The notes under the pieces are model-generated. The model saw nothing but the letters and a program-made list of their open reading frames with translations. It was not told the DNA's origin and did no database searches. This document shows positions 1 to 5,591 of a DNA stretch of 5,591 nucleotides, piece by piece; position 1 is the stretch's first letter, and every line of letters starts with the position of its first letter. The position numbers were made by a program, and so were the translations under genes. The DNA is from Pseudomonadota bacterium (GTDB taxonomy: Bacteria > Pseudomonadota > Alphaproteobacteria > Kiloniellales > J153), in the NCBI GenBank assembly GCA_022572105.1, contig JACZWN010000207.1, forward strand, positions 1-5,591, read 5' to 3'.

Positions 1-39
1 GTGCCCATGCGCCCCTCGAGACCATGTGCATGCCCCCGT

Positions 40-126
40 GCCCCTGTGGCGGAATTGGTAGACGCGACAGACTCAAAATCTGTTGTCCGCAAGGATGTGC
101 TGGTTCGAGTCCGGCCAGGGGCACCA
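40..126 (+). tRNA. tRNA-Leu, anticodon CAA, CCA end encoded
   Basis: This is a class II tRNA that reads the leucine codon TTG. The acceptor stem GCCCCTG (40-46) pairs fully with CAGGGGC (116-122). It is followed by discriminator A at 123, the usual base for leucine tRNAs, and an encoded CCA at 124-126. The D arm contains the GGAATTGGTAGAC stretch. The anticodon stem ACAGA (67-71) pairs with TCTGT (79-83) around the seven-base loop CTCAAAA, which gives anticodon CAA at 74-76. A long variable arm (84-98, with TCC/GGA stem) marks the Leu/Ser/Tyr class. The T stem GCTGG (99-103) pairs with CCGGC (111-115) around TTCGAGT. All stems are intact, so it should be functional. Only 39 bases precede it here, and I see no clear promoter in them. 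Confidence 0.97.
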
Positions 127-156
127 GTGCTTTCGCCAGGGGCACCACTGCTTTCG
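115..156 (+). repeat. 21-base tandem duplication of the tRNA-Leu 3' end
   Basis: Two back-to-back copies of a 21-base unit occupy 115-135 and 136-156. They differ only at one base (G at 127, C at 148). Each copy contains the tRNA acceptor 3' strand and CCA end (CCAGGGGCACCA) followed by a tail ending TGCTTTCG. The second copy lies outside the mature tRNA, between it and the downstream HAD gene. The exact adjacency points to local tandem duplication by slippage or unequal exchange. Two att sites of an integrated element would instead be separated by that element. Confidence 0.9.
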
Positions 157-165
157 ACGGTGCCC
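140..165 (+). other. Inverted repeat after the tRNA, upstream of the HAD gene
   Basis: GGGCACC (140-146) and GGTGCCC (159-165) form a perfect seven-base-pair stem with a 12-base loop. The left arm is the duplicated tRNA tail, and the identical sequence in the real tRNA end (119-125) could pair with the same right arm. No T-rich run follows, so this is not a standard intrinsic terminator. It sits 13 bases before the Shine-Dalgarno sequence of the HAD gene and may affect tRNA 3' processing, partial termination or translation. The role is inferred; only the pairing is seen. Confidence 0.45.
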
Positions 166-178
166 AGGGAGCCAAGGG

Positions 179-184
179 GGGAGG
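179..184 (+). promoter_or_regulatory. Ribosome binding site of the HAD gene
   Basis: GGGAGG lies six bases before the ATG at 191 and is a strong Shine-Dalgarno match. It decides the start of the HAD gene, because the open frame continues upstream into the tRNA. Confidence 0.8.
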
Positions 185-190
185 CCTTAC

Positions 191-895
191 ATGGATGTGC
201 AAGCCCTGACCTTCGATGTCTTCGGCACCGTCGTCGATTGGCGCGGCGGCATCGCGCGCGAGGTGGCCGCGCTCGGCGCCGCGCGCGGCTTCAGTCTCGA
301 CTGGAACGCCTTCGCGCTGGCCTGGCGGGCGCGCTATCAGCCGGCCATGGAACGCGTGCGCGGCGGCGAGCGCGACTTCGTCAAGCTCGATGTGCTGCAC
401 CGGGAGAACCTGGACCCGGTGCTGACCGAGTTCGGCTTGGGCCACCTGGGCGCGGCCGACCGGGAGCGCTTGAACCTGGCCTGGCACCGCCTGGACCCCT
501 GGCCCGACGTGGTCGCGGGCCTGAACCGCCTGAAGCGGGATTTCATCCTGGCGACGCTGTCCAACGGCAACGTCGCGCTCATGGTCGACATGGCCAAGCG
601 CGCCGGTCTCGCCTGGGACGCCATCCTGGGCGCCGAGGTGGTGCGCCATTACAAGCCCCAGCCCGAAGCTTACAACCTTACCGCCGACTTCCTCGGCCTG
701 GCGCCCGAGCGCTGCCTGATGGTGGCGGCGCACGAGGACGACCTCGCGGCCGCCGCCGCCTGCGGCCTGCGCACCGCCTACGTGCACCGGCCGACCGAGT
801 ACGACGACGCGCCCGACAGACCGATGCCCGATGCGACGGCCTTCGACATCGTCGCCGCCGATTTCCTCGAGCTCGCCGAGCGCCTGGGGTGTTGA
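191..895 (+). CDS. HAD-superfamily hydrolase, haloacid dehalogenase type II-like
   Basis: The 234-residue soluble cytoplasmic protein belongs to the (S)-2-haloacid dehalogenase branch of the HAD superfamily, whose founding members hydrolyse 2-haloacids to 2-hydroxyacids through an aspartyl-ester intermediate. Motif I is TFDVFGTVVDW with nucleophile Asp9 and Thr13. Arg48 sits where the family has a substrate-carboxylate Arg. Motif II is ATLSNGN (Ser124, Asn125). Lys155 and Tyr161 match the conserved Lys and Tyr, and the acidic motif is AAHEDDL (179-185). The Ser and Asn that accompany the acidic motif in classical dehalogenases are Ala179 and His181 here, so dehalogenation is not assured; another small acid or phosphate ester could be the substrate. 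Length matches the family. I chose the ATG at 191 because GGGAGG (179-184) lies six bases upstream; the open frame further upstream runs into the tRNA. Confidence 0.9.
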   Translation: MDVQALTFDVFGTVVDWRGGIAREVAALGAARGFSLDWNAFALAWRARYQPAMERVRGGERDFVKLDVLHRENLDPVLTEFGLGHLGAADRERLNLAWHRLDPWPDVVAGLNRLKRDFILATLSNGNVALMVDMAKRAGLAWDAILGAEVVRHYKPQPEAYNLTADFLGLAPERCLMVAAHEDDLAAAAACGLRTAYVHRPTEYDDAPDRPMPDATAFDIVAADFLELAERLGC

Positions 896-907
896 GGCGC
901 GGGTGCC

Positions 908-1819
908 TTACCGCTCCGCGTCGAAGCGGCGGGCGCCGGCTTCGGGTGCGGGTCCAAGCTCGGCCGCCGAGGCGCGCCGGACCAGGATGACGGCGACGCC
1001 GGCGATCACGATGGCGCCGCCGATGGCGACCCGCAGCGTCAGGCTCTCGCCGAGCAGGGTGACGCCGCCCAAGACCGAAAACACCGGCATGAGCAGCAGG
1101 AACGGCCCGACGCGGCTGAGCGGAAAGCGGCCGACCAAGCTGTACCACATGCCGTAGCCGAGCGCCGTCATAACGATCCCCATGTAGAGGACGGTGCCCC
1201 ACACGACCCAACCGGCGGCGCTCAGGTACGCGAGATGATCGTCCTCCAGCACCAGCGAGAAGACGAACAGCTGCGGCGCCGCGAAGACCGCCACCCAGGC
1301 AATCGTGGTGAGGCCGCCGACCTCGCCCAGGCGGCGCACCATGATCTGGCCGAGCGCCCAGGTGAAGGCGCCGCCGAACAGCAGCGCGAGCGAGTCCCAG
1401 GACCCGCCCAGGCGCGGCTCGCCGGCGATGAAGGCGACCCCGATGAAGGTTATGGCGATGCCCAGCCATCGGCGCCAACCCGGCTTTTCCTTGAGCAGAA
1501 CCGCGCCCAGCAGGATCAGGAACGGGACCTCGAGCTGGAGCACCAAGACCGCCGTCGAGGCGTCGACGCCGCGCAGGCCGTTGAAGGTGAGGCTGTACTG
1601 CACCGCGGCCGAAATGAGCGCGATGACGAACAGCTGACCCATGAGCCGCACCGGCGGCTTCACGAACCAGACCAGCATCAGCGCCGTCAGGGTGAAGCGC
1701 AGGGCCATGAGCAGGACCGGCGGGAAATGCCCGATCGCGGCCTTGGCGAAGACCACGCCCAGGCCCCAGATGAGCGGCACGGCGAGACCCATGAGGATGT
1801 CTTGGGGCCGTAGGGCCAT
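908..1819 (-). CDS. EamA/DMT-family membrane transporter
   Basis: The protein has 303 residues, about ten hydrophobic helices and two EamA repeats (about 8-138 and 147-281), the architecture of the drug/metabolite transporter superfamily. Typical features are IWGLGVVFAKAAI near the N terminus, PPVLLMALRF at 33-42, the second-repeat start FTWALGQIMVRR (152-163), GYGMWYSLVGR (221-231) and a final LLLMPVFSVLGGVTLLGE helix. It resembles the E. coli EamA (YdeD) cysteine/O-acetylserine exporter in layout and motifs, so export of an amino acid or other small metabolite across the inner membrane is plausible; the substrate cannot be read from sequence. The tail after residue 281 is Ala/Arg-rich and likely cytoplasmic. 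The ATG at 1819 is preceded by AAGGA 11 bases away, a rather long spacing. The gene ends 12 bases from the stop of the convergent HAD gene and lies 113 bases downstream of the MFS gene. Confidence 0.92.
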   Translation of the reverse strand: MALRPQDILMGLAVPLIWGLGVVFAKAAIGHFPPVLLMALRFTLTALMLVWFVKPPVRLMGQLFVIALISAAVQYSLTFNGLRGVDASTAVLVLQLEVPFLILLGAVLLKEKPGWRRWLGIAITFIGVAFIAGEPRLGGSWDSLALLFGGAFTWALGQIMVRRLGEVGGLTTIAWVAVFAAPQLFVFSLVLEDDHLAYLSAAGWVVWGTVLYMGIVMTALGYGMWYSLVGRFPLSRVGPFLLLMPVFSVLGGVTLLGESLTLRVAIGGAIVIAGVAVILVRRASAAELGPAPEAGARRFDAER

Positions 1820-1932
1820 TCGAGCGCGCGTCCTTTCCGTCAGGGTGCGGTCCGTCCCCTACCCGCCCCGCGGCGACGCTATCCGAGATTCGAATTCGAC
1901 GCCAAAGAAGAACCGCAGCCCGGCGGCGCCCC
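1820..1932 (-). promoter_or_regulatory. Gap upstream of the EamA gene with a 10-base palindrome
   Basis: This 113-base gap between the MFS stop and the EamA start holds the perfect palindrome TCGAATTCGA (1890-1899) in a locally less GC-rich patch. On the minus strand, TTGGCG and GATAGC flank the palindrome about 16 bases apart. They would make only a poor sigma70-like pair, so a promoter with an overlapping operator is speculative. A weak Shine-Dalgarno sequence, AAGGA (plus-strand TCCTT, 1831-1835), lies near the EamA start. Confidence 0.25.
1904..1927 (-). terminator. Possible weak intrinsic terminator after the MFS gene
   Basis: On the minus strand, CCGC (1926-1923) and GCGG (1916-1913) form a short stem with a six-base loop. 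It is followed directly by the pyrimidine-rich tract TTCTTCTTT (1912-1904). The stem is only four to five pairs, so termination would be partial at best and read-through into the EamA gene is likely. Confidence 0.3.
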
Positions 1933-3123
1933 CTAAAGGCGTCGATGGATCTTCAACGACAGCAGCGCCAGCCCGAGCAGCACCAGGCCCAGGGTGAGAT
2001 AGACCACCTTGATCGGGAAGAAGATCAAGAGCACGGCGAAGATGCCCGCTTGGGTGATGTTGGCCAGGTCCCGATGGGCCGAGAAGATCGGGGTCATGGC
2101 GGTGCGCTGGGACGCCTTGCAGGCGCGAAAGAACAGGGCGTTGCCGTACCCGTCGATGGCCGACATGGCGCAGGCGCTGCAGACCAGGAACAGGGCGCTC
2201 AACCACGGCCAGGCCGAGAGCAAGCCGGCGGCGGTCATGCTCGCGGCGGCCACGGGAAAGCCGATCAGGCTCACGCGCCGGATGCCGAAGCGGCGCGCGG
2301 TCCAGCCCCAGAGCGGCATGAGCAGCATGAAGCCCGACCCGAGCGAGATCAGAAGGCCGCCCACTTCCCGGCCGAGCCCGGTCTCGATCGCGTAGAGCGG
2401 CGTGTAGATGACGAAGCAGACCCAGAACATGCCCCGCCCGAGCGCATGCAGCCAGGCCAGGACCAAGCGCGGCTGGGCGAAAAAGCCGGCCAGGTTGGCG
2501 AACGGCCGCTCGATCCGGGGCGGGCCGGCCGAGCCCACGATCGGCAGGTTGCGGAACCGGAGAATCCAGAAATAGATCAGCATGACCAACGCGATGCCGG
2601 CGCTGAGCGCGAACGGCGCCCAAGCGCCCCAGAAGCTCTCGATCTGGACGCCCAGGAACGGTCCCAGGGTCCAGGCGCCGCCGATCGACAGCATCCTGAG
2701 CGGCTCGGACCGCCCCAGCTCGGCGCGCCGGACGTGATCCATGATGTACATGCTGAGGACCGCGAACAGGACCGCGATGCCGCAGGCGCGCAGCACGAAG
2801 CCCAAGACCTGGGTCGGCGGCTCGCGCAGGATGAACAGGCCGGCGGAGGCGGCGACGATCAGGATCGCCAGCGAGCACAGCCGGGCCCGGCCCATCCACG
2901 CGGCCAGGCGCGGGATGACGAAGGCGATCGAGAGCGCGGCCACGGAGCCGACCAGGAACAGGGCGCTGACCCCCTCGTCGCTGCCCATGATCTCCATGGT
3001 CTGCACCGACAGCGCCACGGTGACCAGGGCGCGGATGAAGGCCTGCAGCCCAAAAAGGACCGCGAAAGCCCCCGCTCCCGGGGTCGTCAACCGGGAGGTC
3101 CATACGGCCGGCCGTGTCGGCAT
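1933..3123 (-). CDS. Major facilitator superfamily (MFS) transporter
   Basis: This polytopic inner-membrane permease has about 396 residues and roughly twelve hydrophobic segments, the usual MFS size and fold. The first helix is around residues 18-40. A degenerate MFS motif A is seen in the loop after helix 2 (RLAAWMGRARL, 72-82), and a related basic loop, GWTARRFGIRRV (273-284), lies at the equivalent place in the second half. A longer polar loop (about 190-218) separates the halves. The substrate and direction are unknown. I place the start at the ATG at 3123, because a purine-rich AGGGGGGG tract lies just upstream. An in-frame ATG at 3177 would add 18 residues but has only a poor, distant GGA. 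The gene follows recQ in the same direction and precedes the EamA gene, so the two permeases may share a transcript. Confidence 0.9.
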   Translation of the reverse strand: MPTRPAVWTSRLTTPGAGAFAVLFGLQAFIRALVTVALSVQTMEIMGSDEGVSALFLVGSVAALSIAFVIPRLAAWMGRARLCSLAILIVAASAGLFILREPPTQVLGFVLRACGIAVLFAVLSMYIMDHVRRAELGRSEPLRMLSIGGAWTLGPFLGVQIESFWGAWAPFALSAGIALVMLIYFWILRFRNLPIVGSAGPPRIERPFANLAGFFAQPRLVLAWLHALGRGMFWVCFVIYTPLYAIETGLGREVGGLLISLGSGFMLLMPLWGWTARRFGIRRVSLIGFPVAAASMTAAGLLSAWPWLSALFLVCSACAMSAIDGYGNALFFRACKASQRTAMTPIFSAHRDLANITQAGIFAVLLIFFPIKVVYLTLGLVLLGLALLSLKIHRRL

Positions 3124-3193
3124 CACCCCCCCTGGCGAAATTCGCGCGCCATGAGTTGTCAGAAAAGTCCCGCCCATGACAAGTATTTCCGGG

Positions 3194-3222
3194 GCGGGCG
3201 CGTTCCGGGACCGAACGCCCGC
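3194..3222 (-). terminator. Hairpin directly after the recQ stop codon
   Basis: GCGGGC (3194-3199) pairs with GCCCGC (3217-3222), and inside it GTTC (3202-3205) pairs with GAAC (3213-3216). This makes ten base pairs with a two-base bulge and a seven-base loop. It abuts the recQ stop codon (3223-3225). On the recQ strand the following bases are CCCGGAAATACTTGTC, which lack a U-run, so this is not a canonical intrinsic terminator. It could protect the 3' end of the mRNA or act as a weak terminator. Confidence 0.35.
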
Positions 3223-5058
3223 TCAGTCGGGATGGCCCGAAATCAGATCGACGAAGGGGGCCGCGAATTTCTGCAGCTTCGCCGCGCCGACGCCGTGGAC
3301 CTCGGCGAAGGCGTCCAGCGACTTGGGCCGGCGCCGGACCATGTCCTGCAACGTGCGATCGTGGAAGACGACGTAGGCCGGGACGCCGCGGTCACGCGCG
3401 ATGCTCAGGCGCAGGTCCTTCAGCCCTTCCAGGAGCGCGGCATCCGAATCCGAGAGCGCCGCCGCGGGCGCCGCCGGCTCTTGCTTGCGGGTTTTCCGGC
3501 CGGTCCGCCGGATCGTGTCCTTGCGATAGCGAAAGCTTTCCTCCCCCTTGAGCAAGCCATGGCCTTTGCCGGTTATGCTCAACCCCCCGTAGCCTTGAAC
3601 GTCCAGCCGCAGGAACCCGCCCGCGACCAGTTGACGGAGTATCGAGTGCCACTCCTCCTTGCGCAGGTCCGCGCCGACGCCGAAGGTGGGCAGGCGGTCG
3701 TGCTTGAATTTGCGGATTTTCTCGGTATCGGCGCCGCGCAGCACGTCGACGGTGTGCGCGGCTCCGAAGCGCTGGCCCGTGCGCTGAACCGCGGAAAGCG
3801 CCTTGCGCCCTTCCTCGGTTCCGTCGCTCACGTCGATCGGCTCCAGGCAAACGTCGCAGTTGCCGCAGCGATCGATGTGCTCGCCGAAATAACTCAACAG
3901 GGCGAGGCGGCGGCATTCGGGCGCCTCGCAATAGGCGATCAGCGCATCGAGGCGTTTATGGTCCCTGCGTTTGCGCGCGTCCTCGGCGTCCGACTGCTCG
4001 ATAAACAGGCGGCGCATTCGGATATCGTCCAAGCCATAGAGCATGAGGGCTTGCGCCGGCAGCCCGTCGCGCCCGGCCCGGCCCAGTTCCTGGTAGTAGG
4101 CCTCCAAGTTGCCGGGCAGATCGGTGTGCAGCACGTAGCGGACGTCGGGCTTGTCTATGCCCATGCCGAAGGCGATCGTGGCCACCATCACCACGCCGTC
4201 GCGGGTCATGAATATATCCTGGTTGGCGTCACGATCCGCCTGGTCCATGCCGGCGTGATAGGGCAGCGCGGTGACGCCGTTTCGCACGAGTAGCTCCGCC
4301 GTCGCCTCGGTCTTTTTCCGCGACAGGCAATAGACGATGCCGCTCTCGCCGGCGTGGTCCGCGACGAACGATAGCAGCTGCCGCTTCCAGTCGCGCTTGA
4401 GCGCCACGGCGAGCCGGATGTTCGGCCGGTCGAAGCCGTGAAAAAACGCCTCTGCCGTGCCGGCGAACAGCTTGTCCAGAATGTCCTTCCTGGTGATTTC
4501 GTCCGCCGTGGCGGTGAACGCGGCGAGCGGCACCCGCGGGAAGAGATCGCGCAACCGGGCAAGCGCGCCGTAATCGGGGCGGAACGACGGCCCCCACTGG
4601 GAAATACAATGGGCCTCATCGACGACGATCATGGTCACGGGCAGCCGGCCGAGCGCCTCCAACATCCGCGCCGTCATGAGACGCTCCGGCGACAGGTAGA
4701 GAAGGTTGACCTCGCCCCCCGCCACGCGGCGCCAGGTGGCGACGTTGGCCGCGCGGTCGCGGGAGGAATTTATGGTTTCGGCCTTGACCCCGGCCAGCCT
4801 CAGCGCGGAAATCTGATCCTGCATCAACGCGAGCAGGGGCGACACCACGACGGTCAGGCCGCCGAGCACCAGCGCCGGGATCTGAAAGCAAAGGGATTTG
4901 CCCGATCCCGTGGGCATCACCGCCAGAATGCTCCGGCTTTCCAGCAAGGCGTCCACGACCGCTTCCTGGCCGGGCCGGAAGGCCTCGAACCCGAAGACCT
5001 CCTTCAAGACCCGGGATTTGCGCCGATGAAGTTCTTGCGCTTGTCGCATGGCCGCCAT
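3223..5058 (-). CDS. recQ: ATP-dependent DNA helicase RecQ
   Basis: RecQ is a 3'-5' superfamily 2 helicase that unwinds DNA in recombination and stalled-fork repair, working with RecJ, RecA and SSB in the RecF pathway. All domains are present in 611 residues, close to the E. coli length of 609. The helicase core has motif 0 FRPGQE (27-32), Walker A PTGSGKS (49-55), DEAH (147-150), FTATA (181-185), ATIAFGMGIDKPDVR (293-307) and QELGRAGRDG (323-332). The zinc-binding segment has Cys382, Cys398, Cys401 and Cys404. A winged-helix RQC region follows (about 410-510), then a basic linker and one HRDC domain (about 537-611). The aromatic-rich loop reads CISQWGPSFRPDY, where E. coli has WGHDF. The start is taken at the ATG at 5058, with GGA nine bases upstream; a second ATG at 5049 would also fit. 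The frame stays open further upstream, but that stretch does not resemble RecQ. Confidence 0.96.
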   Translation of the reverse strand: MAAMRQAQELHRRKSRVLKEVFGFEAFRPGQEAVVDALLESRSILAVMPTGSGKSLCFQIPALVLGGLTVVVSPLLALMQDQISALRLAGVKAETINSSRDRAANVATWRRVAGGEVNLLYLSPERLMTARMLEALGRLPVTMIVVDEAHCISQWGPSFRPDYGALARLRDLFPRVPLAAFTATADEITRKDILDKLFAGTAEAFFHGFDRPNIRLAVALKRDWKRQLLSFVADHAGESGIVYCLSRKKTEATAELLVRNGVTALPYHAGMDQADRDANQDIFMTRDGVVMVATIAFGMGIDKPDVRYVLHTDLPGNLEAYYQELGRAGRDGLPAQALMLYGLDDIRMRRLFIEQSDAEDARKRRDHKRLDALIAYCEAPECRRLALLSYFGEHIDRCGNCDVCLEPIDVSDGTEEGRKALSAVQRTGQRFGAAHTVDVLRGADTEKIRKFKHDRLPTFGVGADLRKEEWHSILRQLVAGGFLRLDVQGYGGLSITGKGHGLLKGEESFRYRKDTIRRTGRKTRKQEPAAPAAALSDSDAALLEGLKDLRLSIARDRGVPAYVVFHDRTLQDMVRRRPKSLDAFAEVHGVGAAKLQKFAAPFVDLISGHPD

Positions 5059-5138
5059 TTGACACGTTCCGGATTGAAGCGGCCACCCAAATTTCGCCGC
5101 AGCACGTCGGCGGTAACGGCCACGGCGGCGCAGGCCGA

Positions 5139-5156
5139 TGCCGGGCCGCGCCGGCA
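5139..5156. other. Small inverted repeat upstream of recQ
   Basis: TGCCGG (5139-5144) and CCGGCA (5151-5156) form a perfect six-base-pair stem around a six-base GC-rich loop in the gap between the YdcF gene and recQ. No T-run follows on either strand. In DNA of this GC content such a repeat can arise by chance, and no role is assigned. Confidence 0.25.
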
Positions 5157-5198
5157 CTTGGTACAGGCCATGCTCGGCATCGACCTCGACACGCAACC

Positions 5199-5214
5199 GC
5201 GCTGGGGTTAGCGC
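5199..5214 (-). terminator. Short hairpin after the YdcF-family gene
   Basis: GCGCT (5199-5203) and AGCGC (5210-5214) form a five-base-pair stem with a six-base loop. It begins about a dozen bases past the YdcF stop codon on the minus strand. The following bases (GGTTGCGTGT) are only weakly T-rich, so termination here is doubtful and transcription may continue into recQ. Confidence 0.25.
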
Positions 5215-5225
5215 CCGAATTTGCC

Positions 5226-5591
5226 CTAGCGCCGGTGCCGGCCGGCGGCGATGAGCGCGGCATACCAGAGGAACGCGAGGGCCTCGCGCGCCAGGTGAAC
5301 GGGCCAGGTCCAGACCGGCGCGTCGCGCGCGCCGCCCATGACCGCGGCGCCCTTGGCTTCGATGCCGAGGGCGCGAAAGGCGATCAGCGCCCGCGGCAGG
5401 TGCACGGCGTCGGTGACCACCAGCGCCTTGGTCCAACCGCGCGCGCGCATGATCCGCGCCGAACAGCGCGCGTTCTCGAGCGTCGAGCGGGATTCGGTTT
5501 CCAGCACCAGGCGCTTCTCGGCCACCCCGGCGGCCACCCCGGCGGCCAGCGCCAGATCGCGCATCACCTCGGCCTCGGAGGGCCCCCCACC
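5226..5591 (-). CDS. YdcF/DUF218-family protein, N-terminal part beyond the window
   Basis: The 121 visible residues form the C-terminal part of a YdcF-type (DUF218, SanA/ElyC-like) protein. Members are often envelope-associated, and some influence cell-envelope integrity, but the biochemical activity is poorly known. The reading frame is open to the window edge and begins GGGPSEAEVM, which matches the family's glycine-rich segment followed by SEA. The downstream hallmarks are the ESRSTLENA stretch and LVVTDAVHLPRALIAFRALG. Near the C terminus, ALAFLWYAALIAAG is hydrophobic and may be a membrane anchor, followed by the basic end RHRR. The internal GTG at 5567 and ATG at 5564 are not the true start, because conserved family sequence lies upstream of them. 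A four-residue in-frame duplication (AGVAAGVA) is present near the left end of the visible part. The gene is followed 167 bases later by recQ on the same strand. Confidence 0.85.
   Translation of the reverse strand, partial: GGGPSEAEVMRDLALAAGVAAGVAEKRLVLETESRSTLENARCSARIMRARGWTKALVVTDAVHLPRALIAFRALGIEAKGAAVMGGARDAPVWTWPVHLAREALAFLWYAALIAAGRHRR
5521..5548. repeat. 12-base tandem repeat inside the YdcF-family gene
   Basis: The unit GCCACCCCGGCG occurs twice in perfect tandem (5521-5532 and 5533-5544), followed by four bases of a third copy. The unit is four codons long, so it keeps the frame of the minus-strand gene and encodes the repeated AGVA in AAGVAAGVAEKR. Related proteins usually have a shorter turn here, of the form GVPxxR, before the conserved Glu-Ser segment. 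Confidence 0.85.

Noticed and set aside
115..156. att site of an integrated element at the tRNA-Leu 3' end
   Set aside because: The two copies are directly adjacent with nothing between them, and no integrase, phage or plasmid gene is seen nearby.
83..190. An N-terminal extension of the HAD protein starting at 83
   Set aside because: It would begin inside the tRNA anticodon arm. The ATG at 191 has a strong ribosome site and puts the catalytic Asp at residue 9, as expected for the family.
895..908. A bidirectional terminator between the convergent genes (AGGC/GCCT)
   Set aside because: The stem has only four pairs, it lies within and between the stop codons, and no T-run follows on either strand.
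1..990. A 329-codon plus-strand open frame spanning the tRNA and the HAD gene
   Set aside because: It overlaps a tRNA and the HAD gene in another frame and translates to Arg/Ala/Gly-rich sequence without recognisable motifs.
1945..4293. A 782-codon open frame on the plus strand, antisense to the MFS and recQ genes
   Set aside because: It runs opposite two well-recognised genes, crosses the gap between them, and its translation is a low-complexity mix rich in Gln, Arg, Gly and Asp. This is the usual shadow of GC-rich coding DNA.
5059..5064. TTGACA, a perfect -35 box on the plus strand at the recQ start
   Set aside because: No -10-like sequence lies 16-18 bases downstream, and it points away from recQ toward no convincing gene.
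5059..5436. A 126-residue N-terminal extension of RecQ
   Set aside because: The frame is open, but the translation is Arg/Gly-rich, overlaps the YdcF gene on the same strand in another frame, and RecQ from 5058 already has the full family length.

Overview
The window is a GC-rich, gene-dense stretch of bacterial chromosome, and most of it looks like ordinary housekeeping and transport DNA. The base composition, the 'haloacid dehalogenase type II' protein with an AHxxDL-type third motif, and a RecQ whose aromatic-rich loop reads WGPSF instead of WGHDF are compatible with an alphaproteobacterium. That placement is an impression from composition and protein style, not a proof. No phage, insertion sequence, CRISPR, toxin-antitoxin or defence cassette is visible.

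The layout has two arms that converge near position 900. On the plus strand, a complete tRNA-Leu(CAA) with its CCA end encoded lies at 40-126. A near-perfect tandem copy of the tRNA 3' end follows at once, and then a HAD-superfamily hydrolase of 234 residues at 191-895. On the minus strand, reading from the right edge, come the C-terminal part of a YdcF/DUF218 envelope protein cut by the window end (5591-5226), a full-length RecQ helicase of 611 residues (5058-3223), an MFS permease of about 396 residues (3123-1933), and an EamA/DMT-family permease of 303 residues (1819-908). The HAD gene and the EamA gene meet tail to tail with only 12 bases between their stop codons.

The four minus-strand genes are co-directional, with gaps of 167, about 99 and 113 bases. 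Each gap holds a short hairpin, but only the one after the MFS gene is followed by a pyrimidine-rich tract, so none is a convincing strong terminator. There may be one long transcript or several overlapping ones. No shared pathway is evident: RecQ acts in DNA repair, the two permeases are probable exporters or importers of unknown substrates, and the YdcF protein is probably an envelope protein.

The points most worth a second look are small-scale: the 21-base tandem duplication of the tRNA tail and the hairpin it can form, the Pro-Ser substitution in the RecQ aromatic-rich loop, the replaced Ser and Asn positions in the HAD active site, and a 12-base in-frame tandem duplication inside the YdcF gene. 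I found no evidence of a new multi-gene system.
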